A stretch of DNA of 11,515 bases from an uncultured Lachnospiraceae bacterium (GTDB lineage Bacteria > Bacillota > Clostridia > Lachnospirales > Lachnospiraceae), in the NCBI GenBank assembly GCA_900549665.1, contig URPH01000038.1, positions 1 to 11,515 of the forward strand. The letters run 5' to 3'. Both the position numbers and the translations under genes were made by a program. Shown in pieces: positions 6,848 through 11,515 of the stretch. Position 1 is the first letter of the stretch. The number at the start of each line of letters is the position of its first letter. The notes beneath the pieces were generated by a model. That model saw only the letters and a list, made by a program, of their open reading frames with translations, was not told the origin of the DNA and did not search any database.

Positions 6848-8203
6848 ATGAAAACATCTACTAACTCAAATCACATATACAGCAACACCGACCTACGCAA
6901 ACTTTTATTCCCGATCATAGTAGAACAGCTTCTCACCTGTCTGATGGGAACCGTGGACACCATGATGGTAAGTAACGTTGGCTCTGCCGCCATATCCGCA
7001 GTATCCCTCGTCGATTCCATCAACGTCCTCGTCATCCAGGCACTTTCTGCGCTCGCAGCCGGCGGTGCAATCCTCTGCTCACACTATCTTGGAAGCCAAA
7101 ATGAAAAAGATGCCAATCACGCGGCTGAACAGGTACTTTACGTCATGGCACTGCTATCAACAGCACTGACATTGATCTGTCTGATCTTCCGCACACCCTT
7201 GCTCAGACTGATTTTCGGCAAGGTCGAAGCCGATGTTATGACCAATTCACAGGTATATTTTCTGTTTACCCTGCTGTCCTTCCCGTTTATCGGTCTGTAT
7301 GATGCCGGTGCCTCCATCATGCGTGCACAAAACGACAGCCGCCGCCCCATGATCATATCCGTTACCTCCAATTTCCTCAACATCGGTGGCAACGCTTTAC
7401 TGATCTTTGTACTCAATATGGGTGTAGCCGGAGCAGCGATCTCGACTCTTGTTTCGCGTATTTTCTGCGCCGTAGTAGTCATATACGGACTTCGCAGCCG
7501 TAAAAATCCGATTTCCATCCGCAACTATCTTTCCATACGACCGGATCTTTCAACCATAAAAAAAATACTGTATATCGGCATCCCTTCCGGAGTCGAAAAC
7601 AGTATGTTCCAGTTTGGTAAACTGGCAATCCAGTCCACCGTTTCTACACTTGGCACTGTCGCAATCGCAGCGCAGGCTATGACCAATATTCTGGAAATGC
7701 TCAACGGCGTCGCTGCCATGGGCATTGGAATTGGACTGATGACAGTAGTCGGCCAGTGTCTTGGCGCCGGAAGGAAGGATGAAGCCATTTATTATATCAA
7801 AAAGCTTTCCTGGGTTTCAGAAGCTGTCATCATCATAAGCTGTCTGGTAGTTTTTGCCCTTACCAAACCAATCACCATGCTGGGTGGTATGGAAGCTGAA
7901 AGCGCAAAGCTCTGCTTCCAGATGGTCATCTTTATCACAATAACCAAACCCATCTCCTGGGTGCTTTCCTTCATTCCCGCCTACGGCATGCGGGCGGCCG
8001 GAGATGTAAAATTTTCCATGATCACCTCCTGCTGCACCATGTGGCTTTGCCGTGTAGTTTTATGTGTTTATTTATGCCGCGTCTGGGGCTTTGGTCCCAT
8101 CGCCGTATGGATTGGCATGTTTGCCGACTGGAGCCTTCGGGCCATCATCTTTACCCTGCGTTTCCGTTCCGGCAGGTGGCTCAATCATCATGTAACAGAC
8201 TAA
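6848..8203 (+). CDS. MATE-family multidrug efflux transporter
   Basis: This is an integral membrane antiporter of 451 residues, the normal size, with about twelve hydrophobic segments in two homologous halves. The first half opens with the family signature LLFPIIVEQLLTCLMGTVDT (P22, E26, Q27, D37). The second opens near residues 245-260 with GIPSGVENSMFQFGKL. By family it exports cationic or aromatic drugs or metabolites using a sodium or proton gradient; the substrate cannot be deduced. ATG 6848 is preceded by AAGGAAG seven bases upstream. The gene is preceded by the foldback, which probably forms its 5' leader. No terminator hairpin is obvious after the stop at 8203, and the next features converge from the other strand. 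Confidence 0.93.
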   Translation: MKTSTNSNHIYSNTDLRKLLFPIIVEQLLTCLMGTVDTMMVSNVGSAAISAVSLVDSINVLVIQALSALAAGGAILCSHYLGSQNEKDANHAAEQVLYVMALLSTALTLICLIFRTPLLRLIFGKVEADVMTNSQVYFLFTLLSFPFIGLYDAGASIMRAQNDSRRPMIISVTSNFLNIGGNALLIFVLNMGVAGAAISTLVSRIFCAVVVIYGLRSRKNPISIRNYLSIRPDLSTIKKILYIGIPSGVENSMFQFGKLAIQSTVSTLGTVAIAAQAMTNILEMLNGVAAMGIGIGLMTVVGQCLGAGRKDEAIYYIKKLSWVSEAVIIISCLVVFALTKPITMLGGMEAESAKLCFQMVIFITITKPISWVLSFIPAYGMRAAGDVKFSMITSCCTMWLCRVVLCVYLCRVWGFGPIAVWIGMFADWSLRAIIFTLRFRSGRWLNHHVTD

Positions 8204-8218
8204 TTTTAGATAATAAAA

Positions 8219-8323
8219 TTATACCGCAAGACCGATCAGGGCAATAATGCCTCCGGTAATTGCTGACAAAACAGCTGCGGATGCCAGTCCGATAAAAACA
8301 TTTCCAGCCCTGTCTGTCATCAT
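8219..8323 (-). pseudogene. Possible 3' remnant of a membrane protein (34 codons)
   Basis: The minus strand reads MMTDRAGNVFIGLAS followed by a glycine-rich hydrophobic helix (AVLSAITGGIIALIGLAV) and a stop. The frame stays open further upstream through LELENSNSSFAK into the 3' end of the hydrolase gene, but no ribosome site precedes the ATG. The base composition resembles the MATE side rather than the AT-rich hydrolase side. I read it as the C-terminal tail of a gene cut by the arrival of the AT-rich segment. A small free-standing membrane peptide is the alternative. I do not recognise the family. Confidence 0.35.
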
Positions 8324-8355
8324 TTTGGCAAAACTGGAATTTGAATTTTCTAATT

Positions 8356-9117
8356 CTAAGCATCTATTATAACTTCCAAACGCCTGGCCATTTTTTGAGG
8401 ATAAAGACTTGCCATACTACCATGTCCCATATTTTCAAAATTGATAAACCTTGTATCTGGAAAATGATTTTTAATATATTTAATATCCCATGCTCGATCT
8501 TTTGCTTCCTTATCTCCATACCAATATTGCAGACACCCTTCATATTTAGGTATGTTCTTTGGCATAACATAATTATTGCATGAATCAAAAGTTCGCCATA
8601 TTGTTTTATAACTTATAAAATGAAGAACCTTGACAATATACTTTAAATCTTCCTTACTATACTCATCAGTAGAAAAGGCTTTTTCAAGAAGCCCTAATCC
8701 TCCGATTTTCCCCATAGAAATCATCAGGAAATCTTTGACAGCTATAAACCTTGTGATGAGCCACGGAAGCTGATAAGGTGTAATTCCACCATCGCAAACC
8801 GCATTTTTTATAATAATTTTCTGTTCGGCAATCATTTTCAGCACAATAGCTCCCCCCATAGAACAACCATAAAGAGTATCTATTGTTCTGATTTTATGTT
8901 CTATTAGCCATTTTGCTAAATTATCGGCAATTTCCTCTACACTGGTAAAATCTTCATTTGGATTTTCTTCATCATATCCGGGCAGCGCAGGAATAATTAA
9001 GTGATACTTGTCCTTAAGTAATGGTATGACATTTTCAAAATAGTCCCACATAACTACAGAAGGATGTATCAGTACGATTACTTTTTCTCTATCTGCTCCG
9101 TATTCGTGAATTGTCAT
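8356..9117 (-). CDS. Alpha/beta-fold hydrolase
   Basis: This is a soluble 253-residue serine hydrolase-like protein of the alpha/beta-hydrolase superfamily, with no signal peptide. The nucleophile elbow is GCSMGG with Ser86, the oxyanion-side strand is VLIHPS (15-20), and the likely triad partners are Asp202 (YWYGDKEA) and His232 (NMGHGSMA). A cap region of roughly residues 115-195 is hydrophobic and helix-rich. The ATG at 9117 has a very strong GGAGGTGATATA ribosome site. Family members include esterases, lipases and acyl-transferring enzymes, so no substrate is proposed. It is the last gene of the closely spaced minus-strand run antitoxin-toxin-traX-hydrolase, and it shares the AT-rich composition of that run. 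Confidence 0.87.
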   Translation of the reverse strand: MTIHEYGADREKVIVLIHPSVVMWDYFENVIPLLKDKYHLIIPALPGYDEENPNEDFTSVEEIADNLAKWLIEHKIRTIDTLYGCSMGGAIVLKMIAEQKIIIKNAVCDGGITPYQLPWLITRFIAVKDFLMISMGKIGGLGLLEKAFSTDEYSKEDLKYIVKVLHFISYKTIWRTFDSCNNYVMPKNIPKYEGCLQYWYGDKEAKDRAWDIKYIKNHFPDTRFINFENMGHGSMASLYPQKMARRLEVIIDA

Positions 9118-9134
9118 TATATCACCTCCACAAC

Positions 9135-9151
9135 TTCAAAGCTTCCGCTCT
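9135..9151. repeat. Leader repeat, copy 1 (upstream of the hydrolase)
   Basis: TTCAAAGCTTCCGCTCT on the plus strand matches 15 of 17 bases at 9965-9981. Both copies sit just before the ribosome site of the next minus-strand gene. The two copies bracket the traX gene, 830 bp apart. The 86-bp gap holding this copy also has a minus-strand open frame ending in the hydrolase ribosome site. Confidence 0.5.
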
Positions 9152-9203
9152 GTTATAATCTCTCAGTATTACTGGGATTTTCATGTGTTCAATCAAATGC
9201 AAA

Positions 9204-9950
9204 TCAAGTCGCAAATTGCAACCAGCCAATAATAAATAGGTGCAATGGATAATATAAATAAAACAACCATTTCATAATGCGATTTACTCTTTCATTATTT
9301 CCTCTTTTTCCATTGTACATCATAATAATCGGAATAGATAAAACTACTGCCATTTGTAACAAGCCATATATTTTATCTATTGCAAAGAAATATACCGTTG
9401 CATATATAGCCACATAGAAAATCATCCACAGTACTTGAGTTTTTAATTTTCCTCTATTGGTTCCAAATGCTAAAATACACAAACTTGCAACACAGCTCCA
9501 ATCGCTCGGAAAACTAATCAAACAAATTAGTATAACAAACAACACTTTCATCAGATTGCTTTCTATTTTTTTGCTATTGACAACTCGTAGCATAACCAAT
9601 CCCCATGCAAGTGACCACATAACACTTGTTTGGTTCAAAGCACTCCCATAATAAAACGGAATAAAGGATTTCCAATCCACAAAACTCGTAGATGCAAACA
9701 CATAAGCAAAATGTGATATAAATGCGAACACAAACAGACGCTTCGTATATTTATTTATATCTTTCGTATAATGGTATCCTTCCGCTATAAAATAACACAT
9801 AATAGGACATGTTATTCTTCCGATAGTATGCAGGATGATAGGGAGCATTTCCTTTGGATAACCAGGATAAATCATCCATGTAATATGGTCTATAGTCATT
9901 GCTATAATCGCAATAGTTTTTACCATATTTGAATCAAATATTTTCTTCAT
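9204..9950 (-). CDS. TraX-family membrane protein
   Basis: This is a 248-residue polytopic membrane protein of the TraX family, founded by the F-plasmid protein that N-acetylates pilin. The N-terminus shows the family signature: NMVKTIAIIAMTIDHITWMI (residues 9-28) followed by IGRITCPIMCYFIAEGYHYT, with about seven to eight hydrophobic segments over the length. Chromosomal Firmicute homologues are common and have no proven pilin role, so an acyl or acetyl transfer function on a surface component is only inference. ATG 9950 is preceded by GAAGGTGA. It starts 29 bp after the toxin stop codon, so it is probably transcribed with the toxin-antitoxin genes. No conjugation genes are visible nearby. 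Confidence 0.88.
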   Translation of the reverse strand: MKKIFDSNMVKTIAIIAMTIDHITWMIYPGYPKEMLPIILHTIGRITCPIMCYFIAEGYHYTKDINKYTKRLFVFAFISHFAYVFASTSFVDWKSFIPFYYGSALNQTSVMWSLAWGLVMLRVVNSKKIESNLMKVLFVILICLISFPSDWSCVASLCILAFGTNRGKLKTQVLWMIFYVAIYATVYFFAIDKIYGLLQMAVVLSIPIIMMYNGKRGNNERVNRIMKWLFYLYYPLHLFIIGWLQFAT

Positions 9951-9964
9951 ATGTCACCTTCAAA

Positions 9965-9981
9965 TTCAAAGCTTCTGTTCT
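9965..9981. repeat. Leader repeat, copy 2 (upstream of traX)
   Basis: TTCAAAGCTTCTGTTCT on the plus strand matches copy 1 at 9135-9151 with two C/T differences. It overlaps the toxin stop codon (9980-9982). Read as minus-strand RNA it can encode the start of a 17-codon leader peptide (MNRTEALNLKVTYEENI) that overlaps the traX start in another frame. Confidence 0.5.
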
Positions 9982-10327
9982 ATTCATTCCAATAATCTAT
10001 TGTGTCCTGTGGTGTAGTATCTACCCCAAACAACTGCCACATAAAATCCTCTTTCTCATGATAAAGATTGATTATTCGAATATATTTCTCTTCGATTCTA
10101 TAAAACACATAATTTTTAGACACAAATATGTACCGATAATCTGACACCACGTCAAACATTTTCGATACTTCGGATCCCTTTTCTTCATAGTCACTAAGTC
10201 CTCTTATTGCATCCGTGATGTTCTTAACAATTTTTCTAGCATTATCGACACCATATTCTTGCGATATTGTCGCTTTTAATGCACGCAATTTATCCGCTGT
10301 ATCAGGAGTATATTTTATCTTTTTCAA
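9980..10327 (-). CDS. RelE/ParE-family type II toxin
   Basis: This is a 115-residue protein with the RelE/ParE pattern: N-terminal KIKYTPDTADKLRALKATI, a helical middle, then beta strands DYRYIFVSKNYVFYRIEEKYIRI and a C-terminal HEKEDFMWQLFG. RelE-like toxins cut mRNA on the ribosome and ParE-like ones act on gyrase; which applies here is not clear. The start is TTG at 10327, overlapping the antitoxin stop as TTGA. An in-frame TGA lies immediately upstream and there is no ATG until far inside, so TTG is nearly forced. GGGGG lies about eight bases before it, within the antitoxin's last codons. Overlap and weak start codon fit translational coupling that keeps toxin below antitoxin. Confidence 0.88.
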   Translation of the reverse strand: MKKIKYTPDTADKLRALKATISQEYGVDNARKIVKNITDAIRGLSDYEEKGSEVSKMFDVVSDYRYIFVSKNYVFYRIEEKYIRIINLYHEKEDFMWQLFGVDTTPQDTIDYWNE

Positions 10328-10644
10328 TCAAGTACCCCCAATTCCCGCTCTAAATCATTTGCATCAATCCATCCTTCTGCATCAGCTCTTTCCTCAGCAC
10401 GTTTTAAATCAAGCATAAGCATTGCAACTGCCTGTTCCCTCAACGCTTCTTTGCTATTCTTTGTAACAATGAAAGGAAGACCTTCAACGTTTAAAGACTG
10501 TTGAATAAAGGTGTTAAATGCATCTGTTAATGTCATTCCGGTTTTTGCATAAATATCCTCAACTGCTCTCTTGATTTCTGAATTTATCCTTACCTGAAAA
10601 GTTGAATCCTTTGGTGCAATAGCAACATTCAAATTTGTATCCAT
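10324..10644 (-). CDS. RelB/DinJ-family antitoxin
   Basis: This is a 106-residue partner of the toxin just downstream. Its N-terminal part (STFQVRINSEIKRAVEDIYAK, then TGMTLTDAFNTFIQQSL and GLPF) is the ribbon-helix-helix DNA-binding fold of the RelB/DinJ family. The charged C-terminal half, ending in ELGVLD, is the expected toxin-wrapping part. I chose ATG 10644 because it follows AGGAGGTG at the right distance; a GTG at 10653 lies inside that ribosome site. It should bind and neutralise the toxin and repress its own promoter. Confidence 0.9.
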   Translation of the reverse strand: MDTNLNVAIAPKDSTFQVRINSEIKRAVEDIYAKTGMTLTDAFNTFIQQSLNVEGLPFIVTKNSKEALREQAVAMLMLDLKRAEERADAEGWIDANDLERELGVLD

Positions 10645-10669
10645 AAGACACACCTCCTACTTTTTCTAT

Positions 10670-10698
10670 ATCATAGCACTTCTTTTGTCACACGTCAA
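10670..10698 (-). promoter_or_regulatory. Promoter and probable operator of the toxin-antitoxin operon
   Basis: On the minus strand TTGACG (10698-10693) and TATGAT (10675-10670) are separated by exactly 17 bases, a near-consensus sigma-A promoter about 26 bases before the antitoxin start. TGACGT occurs twice in tandem 11 bp apart (minus strand, 10697-10692 and 10708-10703), one copy overlapping the -35 box. That is a plausible antitoxin operator. Confidence 0.75.
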
Positions 10699-10730
10699 TA
10701 CAACGTCATTACATTTGCATTTATAACCAA

Positions 10731-11515
10731 TTATGATATATACTTTCTATGCGACAATTTCACATTATTTTGATTTACCATAGCGTATCTGAGAGTGGTA
10801 TCTATCTGCTCATGTCCCAGAATTTTCTGTACCTGTTCAATCGGCATACCTTTTTCTATCGCTCTGGTTGCCATTGTTCTTCTAAACTTGTGCGGATGTA
10901 CTTTTTCAACTCCCAGTTTTTTACCCATTTCTCTAAGTCTCAATTCAACACCGCTCTCTGTCAGTCTATCATGCGGTCTATTTAATGATACAAATAACGC
11001 TTTATTATTATCTATCCTTGATTCGATATAATTCATTAAATGCAGCTTGGTCTTTGCATCAAAATATGCTTTACGTTCTTTATCACCTTTTCCATAAACA
11101 ACGCATTCCCGTTCCGAAAAATCTATATCTTCAATGTTTAATCTGACTAATTCACCTACACGAATCCCTGTTGAAAGTAAGAAATCTATCATCGCCCGGT
11201 CACGAAGATTTTCGCAGTTATCTCTTAATATCTCAACCTTCTCATCCGGAAGAGTTTCCTTAACCACAACCGCCGTTTTTACCTTATGGATTCTCTTCAT
11301 CGGGCTCTTAATAATATAATCTTCTTCCTCTAACCATAAAAAAATGCGGAAAGGCTCCTGCGAACATTATCTATAGTAACCTTTCCACAATTATTAATTG
11401 ATTGATACTCTACCAGGTACTTTCGTAGCATTTCTGTAGATATTTTTATAACCGGAACATCTACTGTTTCCAACATTCTCTGGATATTACACCTATAATA
11501 ACGTATCGTCTTATC
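10731..11515 (-). pseudogene. Tyrosine recombinase, frameshifted, 5' end outside window
   Basis: This is an integrase/Xer-type site-specific recombinase broken into two frames. The N-terminal core-binding part is read from the window edge (11515, DKTIRYYRCNIQRML...) to SLSAFF and then hits a stop. Shifting one base in the A7 run at 11338-11344 (T7 on the coding strand) restores LWLEEEDYIIKSPMKRIH. From ATG 11300 the catalytic domain is intact for 189 residues, with Arg47 (TGIRVGEL), Lys71 (GKGDKER), His137 and Arg140 (HPHKFRRT), His163 (LGHEQ) and Tyr172 (TLRYAMV), at the same spacings as XerD. The TTTTTTTATGG junction looks like one lost base. The ATG at 11300 has no good ribosome site, so the catalytic part alone is probably not made. 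This type often sits beside phase-variable genes or mobile islands. A sequencing error in the homopolymer is the main alternative. Confidence 0.82.

Noticed and set aside
9204..9950. TraX as evidence of a conjugative element
   Set aside because: No relaxase, coupling protein or type IV secretion gene is visible, and chromosomal TraX homologues are common.

Overview
The window looks like a chromosome segment of a gut-type anaerobic Firmicute, most likely Lachnospiraceae. This is inferred from gene types and gene style (thyA/folA with a beta-CASP hydrolase, HD-GYP remnant, DinF/NorM-like MATE pump, RelB/RelE pair, strong GGAGG/AAAGGGG ribosome sites, TGnTATAAT promoters). No rRNA or other marker gene is present to prove it.

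Left part (1-3300): a minus-strand operon runs from a beta-CASP metallo-beta-lactamase-fold RNA hydrolase (3204-1600) into thymidylate synthase thyA (GTG start, phage phi3T/B. subtilis ThyA-like) and dihydrofolate reductase folA. ThyA makes dTMP and oxidises methylene-THF to DHF. FolA reduces the DHF back to THF, so the two form a functional pair. A hairpin terminator sits at the left edge.

Middle (3335-8203): a heavily damaged membrane-anchored HD-GYP gene (c-di-GMP phosphodiesterase type) is still preceded by a promoter and ribosome site. It is followed on the plus strand by a large secreted lipoprotein with a GH5-like (cellulase-clan) catalytic domain, ending at a perfect 14-bp hairpin terminator. 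Next come an extended -10 promoter, a 259-bp foldback (long inverted repeat) and a MATE efflux transporter. The foldback would lie in the 5' leader of the transporter mRNA.

Right part (8210-11515): the sequence becomes visibly AT-rich and everything is on the minus strand. The genes, in transcription order, are a tyrosine recombinase broken by a one-base frameshift in an A7/T7 run, a RelB/DinJ-type antitoxin and an overlapping RelE/ParE-type toxin with a TTG start, a TraX-family membrane protein, and an alpha/beta hydrolase. This looks like an acquired accessory island. At its inner edge lies the 3' tail of an unidentified membrane-protein reading frame. A 17-base sequence (15/17 identical) occurs just upstream of both traX and the hydrolase.

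The most interesting unexplained structure is the 259-bp foldback at 6532-6790. The accessory cluster contains recognisable families, and no wholly new multi-gene system can be demonstrated from the sequence alone.
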